Positions 52,595 to 62,067 are shown, counted from the stretch's first letter. The stretch is 64,000 bases of DNA from Pseudomonas chlororaphis subsp. aurantiaca (GCF_013466605.1 NZ_CP059162.1:4464001-4528000), one strand, 5' to 3'. The notes: generated from the sequence alone by a model not told the origin. Translations and numbers: made by a program.

Positions 52595-54352
52595 CTAGAA
52601 ATATTGCGTCGCGTTCATCCAGACCTGGGGGCGGCGCTCCGGCTTCTCCCGGGTCTTGCCGTTGTCATGCAACGGCCAGGCGAGCGTCAGGTTGACTTGC
52701 TGCGAAGGCCCCACCCAGCTGGCGCCGATACCGGTTGCGGTAATCCGGCGGGTGTTGTTCTCGGAGGTCCAGGGCTGGCGGTTGACCTTGACCGTGCCGC
52801 TGTCGGCGAAGGCGCTGAGCTGCCAGCGCGGCGCCAGGGCATAGCGCAGTTCGGCGCTGGCCTGCCAACCCTGGTCGCCGCTGCCGGCGCCCACCGGATA
52901 GCCGCGCACACCGTAGGGGCCGCCAAGGCCGAGCTTTTCCGAGCTGTCCAGGTTGTCGTTGGCCCATTGCGCACTCAGCCGGGTATAGAGCTGGAAGCGA
53001 TCGCTCAGGCGTTGCAGGCGCGCCGCATTGAGATTGAGCTTGGCGAACTCGCCCGAGGTGCCCGCGGTGCGGCCATCCTGGACTTCTTCCTCACGGTCGC
53101 CGAAGCGCAGCCGCCCGCTGCCGTAGGACAGATCGAAGAAGTTCTGGCCGCCCCCGAAAAAACGGTCCTGGCTGTTGCCGCTGAGGCTCAGGGTCCACAG
53201 GTCGATCTGTTTGCGACTGCTGAATTCGAACAGGTCGATGTCGTCACGCAGCCGTTTGTCTTCGTATTGCAGTTGCGCAGTGAGGTCGAAGGTGCGGCTA
53301 CGCACCAGCGGCTGGGCGACGAAGAAACTGCGGAAGCTGGCGACACCGTGGTAATCCAGTACCTCGAAGTTCCTGCCCAGGCGGTAGCTCATTTCCGAGT
53401 ACGCCCCCCCGATGCGGGTCGACCAGGGGCCGACTGGCAACTGGTAGGCCGCGCGGAAATAACGCTGCGACTCGTCGCTGCGCATCGCGCGCAGGCTCAA
53501 CTGGTCGCCAAGACGCAAGGGGTTGTTGAGGTTGAGGCTGCCACCCAGGCGGTATTCACCGGTGTAATAACCGCCGAAGTTGTCCGCCTCCAGGGTGCCG
53601 TTCAACAGTGGCCCGGACTCGGTATCGACCACCAGGTCGGTGGTTCCGTATTCCTGGCCAGGACGCAAGGTGCCTCGGGCCTGGACCCCGGGCAGGTCGC
53701 TCAACAGCAAGAGACTGCGTTCCAGGTCCGCGTCGTATACCGCCTCGCCGCTGTTCAGCGACGACAGCGGCGCCCGCACCACTTGATCCAGGGCGCGCGA
53801 ACGGTTCTGCACTTCGATGCGCCCGTAACGCCCCTCGACCACAGCGATCCGCACCAGGCCGTTTTCAATGTCCTGGGGTGGCAGGAAAGCCCGGGCCAGT
53901 ACATAACCCTGCTTCTGGTAGTAGTCGGTAATGCGCTGCGCAGCCCCACGCAAACCGGCCAGGTCCAACTCCTTGTCGCGCAGGTCGGCCAGCAGCTCCT
54001 GCAAACGCTCGGTGCTGAAAACCTGGTTGCCCTCGATGGCAAACGTCTTGACCTGCACCCGGATCCCGGAAGTGTCCGGGGCTGCCGGCGCGGCGGGTGT
54101 CTCGGCCTTGGGCAGATCCAACTCCAGTTCCGAAGGAGCAGGCTGCGCCGGCTGGACCGACTCGATGTCACGCATCGCCTGGCCGGCGTTAGGCACCTGC
54201 AAAGCCAGGGCGATATCGGGCACTGCCAGTGGCAGCAGCGCCGCCAGGACAAAACATGACCCGCGCCACCCCGGACTCATGCCCACAGGTCGCGCACCCT
54301 CAGGCCCTCGGCCACTGCCGCATGACGACGTACTTGTCACGAATCTGCCCAT
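52595..54352 (-). CDS. Two-partner secretion transporter (TpsB, ShlB/FhaC family)
   Basis: This 585-residue protein has an export signal, then a Pro-rich linker (about PAQPAPSELELDLPKAETPA). A POTRA domain (VKTFAIEGNQVFSTERLQEL and on) and a 16-strand barrel follow, with the loop-6 VRGYP motif (PYGVRGYPVGAG) essential for secretion. It exports the neighbouring exoprotein across the outer membrane. The start used (54352) lies eight bases after the chaperone stop; an internal ATG at 54280 would also give a good signal peptide. Confidence 0.88.
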   Translation of the reverse strand: MGRFVTSTSSCGSGRGPEGARPVGMSPGWRGSCFVLAALLPLAVPDIALALQVPNAGQAMRDIESVQPAQPAPSELELDLPKAETPAAPAAPDTSGIRVQVKTFAIEGNQVFSTERLQELLADLRDKELDLAGLRGAAQRITDYYQKQGYVLARAFLPPQDIENGLVRIAVVEGRYGRIEVQNRSRALDQVVRAPLSSLNSGEAVYDADLERSLLLLSDLPGVQARGTLRPGQEYGTTDLVVDTESGPLLNGTLEADNFGGYYTGEYRLGGSLNLNNPLRLGDQLSLRAMRSDESQRYFRAAYQLPVGPWSTRIGGAYSEMSYRLGRNFEVLDYHGVASFRSFFVAQPLVRSRTFDLTAQLQYEDKRLRDDIDLFEFSSRKQIDLWTLSLSGNSQDRFFGGGQNFFDLSYGSGRLRFGDREEEVQDGRTAGTSGEFAKLNLNAARLQRLSDRFQLYTRLSAQWANDNLDSSEKLGLGGPYGVRGYPVGAGSGDQGWQASAELRYALAPRWQLSAFADSGTVKVNRQPWTSENNTRRITATGIGASWVGPSQQVNLTLAWPLHDNGKTREKPERRPQVWMNATQYF

Positions 54353-54359
54353 CGCAAAA

Positions 54360-55139
54360 CTACTGCTGTAACCGCGCACTTCCACTCAGCGTCTCCCCGC
54401 TGTCTACCGCCACCTGGTAACGAACGACCGTCGCGCTGGCGACGGCTGCCTTTTTTGCTGCGGGCAAGGCGATACGGGTCGTGCCGAAAGGCTCGAGCGT
54501 GATCCCCTGCCAACTGATCGATTGAGTCCCGCTGCCCAGTTCCAACTGCGAGATGGACACGTAGTAAGGCGCCCGACTGGTGGCCAGCAGTGCCATCTGC
54601 CCATCCGGCCCCGGGGTCTTGTCGAGGCTCCAGAGCACTTGCCCGATTGCCTCGTCCGCCTTGCCGGCAAGGCCCGCAGGGCGGTACAGCAGCTTCATGC
54701 GCATGCGATAGGCCAGGCGCAGCACATTGCTGTCGGTGGTCGTCACCGGCGGCACTTCGAGGAAGTTGATCCAGAACACCGACTCGCGATCGCCGGGCAA
54801 GGGTTCGCCGGTGTAACGCACCACCAGGGCGCTGCGCTGTTGTGGGTCCAGCCGTGAAATCGGTGGCGACAGGACGAACGGTACCGTCAGGCGGCTCGGG
54901 TCGGTGTGCGTATCCCCCCGGTCCAGCCAGGCTTGCAGGAGGATCGGCGCATCGCCGGTGTTGCCGACCCTGACCGTCAACGCCGGGGTATTGGCCGGGT
55001 AAATGAAGCGCGTGCCGGTAATGGCCAGCGCCGCCTGGGCGTCGACGCACAGCGACATCAGCAACCAGGCCGACAGCAGGCCGCCACGGATCCGCCGAGC
55101 CATGGCCGAGGAGCAGCGCAAGCCGCATGTCTGTTGCAT
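54360..55139 (-). CDS. Periplasmic fimbrial chaperone (CupB4 position)
   Basis: This 259-residue PapD-like chaperone has a signal sequence up to about AQAALAI. Conserved strands are ITGTRFIYPANTPALTVRVG and SPPISRLDPQQRSALVVRYT with WINFLEVPP. The start overlaps the usher stop (TGATG) and has GAGGAA upstream. Having a second chaperone after the usher is the mark of cupB-type operons; it probably serves the adhesin encoded at the operon end. Confidence 0.9.
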   Translation of the reverse strand: MQQTCGLRCSSAMARRIRGGLLSAWLLMSLCVDAQAALAITGTRFIYPANTPALTVRVGNTGDAPILLQAWLDRGDTHTDPSRLTVPFVLSPPISRLDPQQRSALVVRYTGEPLPGDRESVFWINFLEVPPVTTTDSNVLRLAYRMRMKLLYRPAGLAGKADEAIGQVLWSLDKTPGPDGQMALLATSRAPYYVSISQLELGSGTQSISWQGITLEPFGTTRIALPAAKKAAVASATVVRYQVAVDSGETLSGSARLQQ

Positions 55140-57859
55140 CAGCCGTTCCTCGCCTGGGCGGGTGCCCCGGCAGCGTCGGGCGGCACCGGGCGGCATGGCA
55201 GGTCGAACACCTCATAGCCCTTCGCCTCGGCCGCCTTGGCAGGCGCGGCATCGCGCTCGGGCAAGCGGTAGTCGATCAGGCATTGCTGCCCAGGCTGGTC
55301 ACCCCATTCGACGCGGATCGAACCCTGGTCCTTTTCGCTGCGCAGCACCAGGCGACTGCCCTGGCCGACCGCGCCCATCTCCACCCCGCTCTCGGCGTCG
55401 GTGGCGATCGCGGCAAACGGCAGGAGCGCGCCATTGGGTTGCAGGCTGTTGATCAGGAACGAGCGCGCCTTGCGGGTCGGGTACGACAGCATCACCACGG
55501 CCCCCGCCACCGGTGCCGTGTTGCGCGAACTCACCTGCAGCTCGACGTCGTCGGGCATGCCCTGCGGGTCGATATCCACGGTGTTGAGCTGGAAAGGCGT
55601 CAGGCTGGGCACCACCGCGTAACCGCTGCCGTTCACCCGCGCGCCGCTGTAGCCGACACCTGCGCCCTTGGCATGAGGCGCGTAGACCAGGCCACTGGTC
55701 TCGCTCAGGGTCTGGGCAAACGTCAGGCCGCCGGGGTGCAGGATCATGCCGCCGGACGCACCGATGGAGCCCTGACGGTAATCGCTGCCCTGGGAAAAAC
55801 TGGAACTCAAGGCCACCTGGGGCAAGGAATAATTGAGGCTGGCGTTGTGGCTGGTTTCCCGTTGCTTATCGTCACGGGAAACGGACACGGCATAGGAGGC
55901 TTTGCCCGCGTCGTCCATGGTCCCGGAAACGCCGCTGGTCAGATGAGTTCCCGTACTCTGGTCGTGACTGACGAAGTTATTGAGCACCGTTGCGCCCCGG
56001 GTCTCACGGCCCAGCGGGATCGTAAGGGTCAAACTCAAGGTCGTGTTGCTACTGACTGCCCGACGCCCTGAATACCGGTTCTGTCCCAACGTGCGCTGTA
56101 CGGCGAAGGAATAGCTGTTGCCTCGCCACTGATTGCTATAACCCGTGGAAAAGCTCAGGGCCTTGCCTTTTCTATTCCAGTAATTGAGCGCCGAACCACT
56201 GGCATAGAAATGCCCGCCAGTGGCCTTCAACTGCTGGCTGATATTCACATCCAGCCTGTCACGCATTCGGGAGAAGGCTTCCACCCGTTCGCCGCCCTCG
56301 ACGAAGTCCTGTAACGCGACCGCGTCATGCAGTCCCAAATAACCACGGGTCGAGTAGCGATAAGCCAGTAACGAGAAGTTGGTACCGCTATTGGGCAGGT
56401 TCTTGCTATAGGAAAGACGCAGGCTCGTCCCCTTCAGACGGCCCCTTCTGGGCACGTTGGTTTTGGCCTGGGTCACATCGAAGGCAAAGCCCCCCACATC
56501 GGTATTGAGCGCGCTCCCCATCAGTACCGACATATAACTGCCCGTGACAGCGCTGCCGATGTATCCGGTAATGTCGTTATCCAGACCGTGCTGGGCTGTC
56601 CCTTGCAGCACATACTGGTTACTGCCGCGCAGCCCAGGATCGATGATCTGGCCGGCGGTGAAGCTGTATCGGGAGTTTCCAGGGCGCAGTAACTGAACAG
56701 TCGTGGCGAAGGGCACGGTAAAGCTGCTGCTCTTCCCGTTGGCCTCGGTCACGGTGACACTCAGGTCGCCACCGAAGCTGGCGGCCTGCAGGTCGCTGAT
56801 CTCGAACGGTCCAGGCGCCACCGAGGTTTCGGAGATCAGATAACCGCGCTGATAAATCGATACCTTGGCGTTCGAACTGGCGGTACCGCGCACCACTGGC
56901 GCGTAAAAGCGTTCGGTATCGGGGAGCATCCGGTCGTCGCTGGACAGCTGCACGCCGCGAAACGATACGGAGTCGAACAGATCGGCATTGGTGACGCTTT
57001 CGCCCACCAGCAACTGTGAACGCCATGCCGGCAATTCGGTCTGGCCGTAGATGGAGCCACGCTGATAACGGCTACCCGCTTCCGGAGACCAGGTCAGGGT
57101 GCCGTTATGCCGCAAGCGCACCGAGCCCATATTGAGCCCCATGTTCAGACCGGCGTAAGCGTCGGTCTGGGTTCGGCCGTTATTCTGTGCACTGAACAGG
57201 TTGGTGTTGTAGTTGAGCAGCCCGGCGGAGATGCCATGATCCCAGTTGGCCGGATCGACATAGGTTTTCGACAGGTTTTTCTGCAGGAAATATTGCGGGA
57301 CCGAAAGGTCGATCGTCAGTTCCTTGAGATCGATCTTCGTAGTGAGGCCGGGAATGTAGCGGGCCAGGTCCGCACAATAGAGGCCCTCCGGCATGCTTTC
57401 GGAAGACGGTTGCGCGGCGGCAGCCTTGTCCAGGTCGATACCGGCGCGGGTCAGCAACGCACGCTCGTAACAAGGCTGCCCGCCTTGCGGTCCGTGAGTG
57501 TCGCGAAACTCGATGTTCTGCGTGGCACGCCACTGTCCGTTCACCAGCAGGTCGATGCGGTAGTTGCCCGGAATGAGAAAGCCCTGGCGCTCAAACCGGG
57601 TGGTATCGATGGGCACGCCCTCGGTTTGAAACAGCATCTGCGAGTCGAATACCACGCCCTGTCCCGTCGGATCGGAGGTCTTAGCCAATGCCGGAGCGCC
57701 CGCGGAAGTTTCAGCTCGTGCTTCTGTCGTCATGACAATAATCGCCGTAAACACAAGACATAGGAAAAACCGACCCGAACTCAAACCGCACGCAACTAGC
57801 GCGCAAGCGAAAACAACCAGGCAACGAAACTGGACGCTCAACATATTTAATACCGTCAT
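55139..57859 (-). CDS. Outer-membrane fimbrial usher (CupB3 position)
   Basis: This 906-residue FimD-type usher has a long N-terminal signal region (to about TEARAE). A chaperone-binding domain (VVFDSQMLFQTEGVPIDTTR) is followed by barrel/plug landmarks (FRGVQLSSDDRMLPDTERFY; APVVRGTASSNAKVSIYQRG; APGPFEISDLQAASFGGDL) and C-terminal domains with CLIDYRLPERD. It is overlapped by the second chaperone gene. It is only distantly similar to the rightward usher at 39440, so the two clusters are not a recent duplication. Confidence 0.93.
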   Translation of the reverse strand: MTVLNMLSVQFRCLVVFACALVACGLSSGRFFLCLVFTAIIVMTTEARAETSAGAPALAKTSDPTGQGVVFDSQMLFQTEGVPIDTTRFERQGFLIPGNYRIDLLVNGQWRATQNIEFRDTHGPQGGQPCYERALLTRAGIDLDKAAAAQPSSESMPEGLYCADLARYIPGLTTKIDLKELTIDLSVPQYFLQKNLSKTYVDPANWDHGISAGLLNYNTNLFSAQNNGRTQTDAYAGLNMGLNMGSVRLRHNGTLTWSPEAGSRYQRGSIYGQTELPAWRSQLLVGESVTNADLFDSVSFRGVQLSSDDRMLPDTERFYAPVVRGTASSNAKVSIYQRGYLISETSVAPGPFEISDLQAASFGGDLSVTVTEANGKSSSFTVPFATTVQLLRPGNSRYSFTAGQIIDPGLRGSNQYVLQGTAQHGLDNDITGYIGSAVTGSYMSVLMGSALNTDVGGFAFDVTQAKTNVPRRGRLKGTSLRLSYSKNLPNSGTNFSLLAYRYSTRGYLGLHDAVALQDFVEGGERVEAFSRMRDRLDVNISQQLKATGGHFYASGSALNYWNRKGKALSFSTGYSNQWRGNSYSFAVQRTLGQNRYSGRRAVSSNTTLSLTLTIPLGRETRGATVLNNFVSHDQSTGTHLTSGVSGTMDDAGKASYAVSVSRDDKQRETSHNASLNYSLPQVALSSSFSQGSDYRQGSIGASGGMILHPGGLTFAQTLSETSGLVYAPHAKGAGVGYSGARVNGSGYAVVPSLTPFQLNTVDIDPQGMPDDVELQVSSRNTAPVAGAVVMLSYPTRKARSFLINSLQPNGALLPFAAIATDAESGVEMGAVGQGSRLVLRSEKDQGSIRVEWGDQPGQQCLIDYRLPERDAAPAKAAEAKGYEVFDLPCRPVPPDAAGAPAQARNG

Positions 57860-57899
57860 GCTGACAGCATGGACATGACAAAGCAGGGATAGTTAAAAG

Positions 57900-58667
57900 T
57901 TACAGCGAAAGCGGTTTTTCAAGGACCCGCCGCCCACCGAAATCATTAATCACCTCATAACGAACAGATGCCTTGCGATAGTTCTGAGGTTTTTGTTCAG
58001 GCAACGAAAAAAAAGTACTGCTGAAGGGCGCGATCATTTCATCCTTGACCGCAACCGGTTGCCCATCCAGAACAACTTCTATTTTTCCAAAGGAAACGTA
58101 ATAGGCCGTTGGATTATTTACCTGAACTCCCAGGCGATTCTCGACTTTACCTTTTCTATCCGGATGACTGGCTTGTTTGAATTGCCAATCGAGCTTATTC
58201 GCCACCAAGTCCACATCCGACTTCAGGTTCTTGGGTCGAAAGAATACTTTGATTCGGGTCCTGAACGTAAACTGCAGGACATTTTCATCCACCTCTTTCC
58301 GGGGAGGTGTTTCCAGAACATTGAGCCAGAACAAGGACTCTCGATCTTCCGCAAGCTTCTCGCCCGTGTAAGAAACACGCAGGGATGCCGAACTTTCCGG
58401 ATCCAGGCGAATAACCGCGGGAGACACTAGAAATGGAACCTTCATTTCTTCAGGCCCCTTGCTGGCATCACCATCGTCAATCCAGCTTTGGGCCAATGAA
58501 GAAGTGCCCCCTGTATTGTCCATCTTGATGGTGACTTCACGAGCATCCGACGGATAAACCAATCGAGTGCCCTGAATAACGATCGACGCCTGCACGGTTC
58601 CAGAACATACGCCCAAGAACATGACGCCAAGAACGAAAGAAGAAAAATTACGCGCTTTCGGCGTCAT
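57900..58667 (-). CDS. Periplasmic fimbrial chaperone (CupB2 position)
   Basis: This 255-residue protein has a signal peptide (ending about GTVQAS). PapD strands are IQGTRLVYPSDAREVTIKMD, SPAVIRLDPESSASLRVSYT and LFWLNVLETPP. A GAGGAG ribosome site precedes the ATG. It lies 24 bases after the major subunit gene and 40 bases before the usher. Confidence 0.92.
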   Translation of the reverse strand: MTPKARNFSSFVLGVMFLGVCSGTVQASIVIQGTRLVYPSDAREVTIKMDNTGGTSSLAQSWIDDGDASKGPEEMKVPFLVSPAVIRLDPESSASLRVSYTGEKLAEDRESLFWLNVLETPPRKEVDENVLQFTFRTRIKVFFRPKNLKSDVDLVANKLDWQFKQASHPDRKGKVENRLGVQVNNPTAYYVSFGKIEVVLDGQPVAVKDEMIAPFSSTFFSLPEQKPQNYRKASVRYEVINDFGGRRVLEKPLSL

Positions 58668-58691
58668 GGATAACTCCTCGGGCGTGTGTTT

Positions 58692-59252
58692 TTACTTGTA
58701 TGACAGAGTGTATCGAACGAAGGAGTTACCCGAACCCGCTCCAACGGTGGTCGAGGTCGCTACATAGTTCGCCTTGAACTTGAGCGTTGCCGTATTGTCT
58801 TTCACCGTGGCGACCTGCGGTGCGCTCTCCGACTGACCCAGCGGGATCTTCGCGCCAGTCGCATCGTCGTTGTAGACCTGGATCTGTACGCCGGTTGCCG
58901 GAGCAGAACCAATCAGCTTCAGGTTGCCGGTGGCTGGATCAACGTTACCCACCTGGTCAAAATCGACCACGACCTTGGTGGCATCGGTACATTGCGCACC
59001 GGACAACACCAACTGGAAGCCCTTGAACGGAGAAGCATCGCCAATGGCCTTGAAGATCGAAGGAGAGATGCGCCCCAGCTCCACGTTGGTGACGTTGTTT
59101 TCACCTGGTGCCTTGCCGTTGATATTGCAAGTCACGTCAGTGATGCTGCCAGAGAAGTTAACCACTCCATCAGTGGCATGAGATAACGAAGGGACAAACG
59201 CGGCAAGCATCAAGCTGGAAGTTGCCAGGGATAGTAAAGATGTGCGTTTCAT
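58692..59252 (-). CDS. Major fimbrial subunit (CupB1 position)
   Basis: This 186-residue protein has signal peptide MKRTSLLSLATSSLMLAAFV to HAT. The mature pilin begins DGVVNFSGSITDVTC and ends VRYTLSYK, with the second Cys in SGAQC. AAGGAA lies before the ATG; an 18-codon longer frame was rejected. It is the first gene of the leftward operon, as expected for the shaft subunit. Confidence 0.92.
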   Translation of the reverse strand: MKRTSLLSLATSSLMLAAFVPSLSHATDGVVNFSGSITDVTCNINGKAPGENNVTNVELGRISPSIFKAIGDASPFKGFQLVLSGAQCTDATKVVVDFDQVGNVDPATGNLKLIGSAPATGVQIQVYNDDATGAKIPLGQSESAPQVATVKDNTATLKFKANYVATSTTVGAGSGNSFVRYTLSYK

Positions 59253-59671
59253 GTGATTTCCTTGTTCACGTTGATCGGCAAAGAAAGTGCGATCTAATTT
59301 GACCACCCTCCCGGTTCAGCCATGACCAATTCACCTCGGCCATAGCAGCTCCAAGCCTCTCTCATTCAAAGTCTAAGTCGATTATTCGACAACATTAGCA
59401 AGCTCCTTGGGCGACCCACGAGGGGGTAGTCAAAGGAAGTCATAGCTTACCGATCAGCCTTCAAATTTGAATTAAGATAGAGCTGAATCAGCCATCAGAG
59501 TAATCCTAATAACTCACCCAGAACTTTAAGCTTTACATATGAGACAAGACGGTGTAACTCTTTAAAATGCAGAAGCCGGCCATGCTCCACTAAAATCCTC
59601 ATAGCCTGCATTTCAACCGTTAAGACATCAACAAATCCGAACCAAGAAAATTAAGGCAGAGAGAACACGCT
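59253..59671. promoter_or_regulatory. Divergent promoter region between the CupB-like operon and a response regulator
   Basis: This is a 419-base low-GC intergenic region that must contain the fimbrial operon promoter (leftward) and the regulator promoter (rightward). A perfect 12-base palindrome TTCAAATTTGAA sits at about 59459-59470. I do not find the TAAGAAT heptamers seen at the other fimbrial promoter, so the two clusters may answer to different regulators. Confidence 0.4.
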
Positions 59672-60295
59672 ATGGGAAACATAGTAATAGTCGACGACCA
59701 CCCACTAATCAGGGTTGCCTTGAAAGTAATACTTCAGCGTAATGGACATTATATTGCTGCCGAAGCCGACAATGGTGTTGAAGCCATTCAACTTGTTCGC
59801 ACACACAAACCAGATCTAGTAATACTGGATCTTGACTTGCCTCAACTGGACGGGCTTTCCGTACTCACTTACTTCAAAGCAAATAACTTCCTGGTAAAAA
59901 CCCTGATATTGACTTCCAGCGACCCAAAAAACTTTGCCGTACGGTGTTTACATGAGGGCGCAGCAGGATTCATCTGCAAGGACGAAGCGCTGAATGAGGT
60001 GGGTGACGCAGTAAAAGCGCTGTTGTCAGGACATACCTATTTCCCTGAGACCTCCCTAGCGTTTTTACAAAAAAGCCTTTCCGCCAATCAGAGTACCTCT
60101 GCCTCTCAGCTCACTAACAGGGAAATCACCACACTGAGATTATTGGCTCAGGGCCTTAACAACAGGGAAATTGCTGACACACTACTGATCAGTTACAAAA
60201 CGGTTAGCACTTATAAAATAAGGCTCTTGAAGAAGTTCAATACGACCAACCTTCTAGCCCTAGTTGAAATAGCCAGGCAAAAAGGAATCATATAG
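59672..60295 (+). CDS. NarL/BvgA-type response regulator (RocA-like)
   Basis: This 207-residue protein has a receiver with acid pair VIVDDH, Asp53 in LVILDLDLPQLDG and Lys in FICKDEA. The C-terminal LuxR-type DNA-binding domain is LTNREITTLRLLAQGLNNRE, then YKTVSTYKIRLLKKF. It resembles BvgA/EvgA and the RocA regulators of Cup fimbriae. It is divergent from the CupB-like operon, its probable target. No intact kinase gene follows; only a fragment of one remains at 60536, so it probably depends on the kinase at 44751 or is orphaned. Confidence 0.9.
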   Translation: MGNIVIVDDHPLIRVALKVILQRNGHYIAAEADNGVEAIQLVRTHKPDLVILDLDLPQLDGLSVLTYFKANNFLVKTLILTSSDPKNFAVRCLHEGAAGFICKDEALNEVGDAVKALLSGHTYFPETSLAFLQKSLSANQSTSASQLTNREITTLRLLAQGLNNREIADTLLISYKTVSTYKIRLLKKFNTTNLLALVEIARQKGII

Positions 60296-60535
60296 TTCCT
60301 AGCAGAATCCATTCATACATGGACATCTACCCCGTTCAAAGTCAGCATGTTATCGGTTTACGATGCGACACCAAAGTACACTTTCGTCAGAACAGTGAAA
60401 GCTAGGCTCTGGACGAAAAGTCGGTAACCGAGGGTCAAGCAAATAAAAATAGACGAGAAGGCGGATTTTAAGGATCTAAATAAGTATCCCGAGCCTGCTT
60501 TTAACACAACAGGACCGAGCGCAGCCATTTTTCGT

Positions 60536-60619
60536 CAGGATGGGGGGCGCCTGTACCTGTTGCTGGAGGTCATCGGTATCAGTATCTCCGCGCAGGACCA
60601 GGCCCGGTTGTTCGAGCCA
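60536..60619 (+). pseudogene. Fragment of a BvgS-like kinase ATPase domain
   Basis: The 28 codons read QDGGRLYLLLEVIG then ISAQDQARLFEP. This corresponds to the HATPase segment QDGGYLRLLLEVID..AVQDQARLFQP of the kinase at 44751, with two or more codons lost in the middle. It stands where a cognate kinase for the upstream regulator would be expected. Everything else of that gene is gone. Confidence 0.7.
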
Positions 60620-60634
60620 GAGGCAGTCATTACT

Positions 60635-60960
60635 TCCCTCTCTGCATGTGGCTCAGATGTTTGGGCGGCATTGGGACACCGTTCGGTTGCTGGAACGGCG
60701 AGCCTTGCAGGCAGCATTGAGCACTCTGCCGAAGGCGCGACCGCGACGCCCGGTAATGGATGAGTTCGCATTGTTTACACCAGCGTCGTGCTGGATGCCG
60801 ATACACGGCGAGTACTGTGGACTGGCGAAGACCGCGGCCAGGCCATTCTTCGAAAAGCTGGGAGCAGAGGGTTGCGCTCGAATCGAAGCGGTGACGATGG
60901 GCATGAACACCGCTTTTGACCTGGAGGTTCGCCAGCACTTCCCTGCAACTTTTGGGCGTA
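60635..60960 (+). mobile_element. ISL3-family transposase remnant
   Basis: Fragments in alternating frames read LHVAQMFGRHWDTVRLLERR, PVMDEFALF, then SVVLDADTRRVLWTGEDRGQ in another frame and FFEKLGAEGCARIEAVTMGM with AFDLEVRQHFP back in the first. These are consecutive conserved segments of ISL3 transposases. Both termini are missing and frames are broken. It directly abuts the kinase fragment, suggesting the insertion or its decay destroyed the kinase gene. Confidence 0.75.
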
Positions 60961-61120
60961 CAGCACAGAAATCACTTTATGGCGGCGAAGGAAGATTATT
61001 GCCCCCCCAAAAACCAGCCGAAGCAGGTTCATTTATTTCGAAGATTTCAAAGGTTTTTATCAACAAGACTGAAAAAGCCATGAAGCAGCCATATCAAAAA
61101 AGATGCACAACTCATTGATT

Positions 61121-61520
61121 TTACAGACCATGAAAAATCACATTTTTTGAAAACCCACACAGCGGCACCGCCACCATGCGCCGCGCATACCCGGCGAGCA
61201 GGCTCCAGGCCAGGCCCGCGCAAGCCCCGGCGAAAAACCGCGCGATCAAGGTCAGCAGGTAGTTCGACGACCAGGCGGTGATGGAGTTGAACACCAGGAA
61301 ACCGAAGATCGTCAGCAGCAAGACATTGCGTCGGCGCCACCCTTGGGTGGCGATGGTCAGCGGAATGGCCGCCAGCAGCGAGCCCAGGGCGTAGACCGTG
61401 ATCATCTGCCCAGCCCCTGGCCGATCTCGGGCAACAAGCCGGCTGGCAAGGTCTCGGTAACGATGCAGATGAAGCCGGTCATCGCCAGCGCCAGCAAGGC
61501 GCCGAGGGGTAACCGTGGAT
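61121..61520 (-). pseudogene. Decayed MFS transporter gene, N-terminal third only
   Basis: The minus-strand frame STTLEHPRLPLGALLALAMT followed by GFICIVTETLPAGLLPEIGQ is the N-terminus of an AraJ-type efflux transporter. After GLG the frame shifts, with a small deletion, into VYALGSLLAAIPLTIATQGW and FFAGACAGLAWSLLAGYARR. The coding similarity then stops near 61170. About 130 of about 390 residues remain. Confidence 0.75.
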
Positions 61521-62051
61521 GTTCAAGTGTGGTGCTCCACGTCACTCAGCCAGCTCAAGGAAGGGATTGGCGGCGGCATTTCCGCGCCCAGCTTTTACGC
61601 GGCTTTCGGCTCGAAGGAAGCCTTGTTCAAGGAAGTGCTGGAGCGCTATCTGGACACCCACGGCCGCGTGACCGAAGGCCTGTTCGATGAACACCTGGCG
61701 CCTCGGGACGCCATCGAATCGACGCTGCGACGCTCGGCCAGAATGCAGTGCGAAACCAGCCATCCCCGCGGCTGCCTGATCGCTCTGGGGGTGATGGACA
61801 TCTGCTCGGTGCAGGACCCGGCGGTCTCTGCCCCGCTGATCGAAACCCGGACCCGCGACAGGGCCGGCCTCGTCGCCTGCATCGAGCGCGGCATGGCCCT
61901 GGGCGAGCTGCCTGCGGATACCGACCCGCCCGCCATGGCCGCGGTATTCGACAGCTTCATGCTCGGACTTTCGGTGCTGGCCCGGGACGGCATGCCCCAT
62001 GAACTGCTGGATACGGCGGTCACCCAGATCATGATGGCCCGGGATGCCTAG
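61515..62051 (+). pseudogene. TetR-family regulator lacking the start of its DNA-binding domain
   Basis: The frame joins the TetR fold at TSLSQLKEGIGGGISAPSFY, then AAFGSKEALFKEVLERYLDT, and continues to a normal C-terminal ligand domain (CLIALGVMDICSVQDPAV and on). The first ~30 residues, which contain helix 1 and part of helix 2 of the DNA-binding domain, are missing. The MFS remnant begins head-to-head at the same point. A deletion has thus removed the divergent promoter region and the 5' end of this gene. Confidence 0.7.
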
Positions 62052-62067
62052 AGTGCGTCCATGGATC

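Noticed and set aside
52604..54259. Long plus-strand open frame opposite the TpsB gene
   Set aside because: The TpsB frame carries POTRA and VRGYP motifs; the opposite frame has none.
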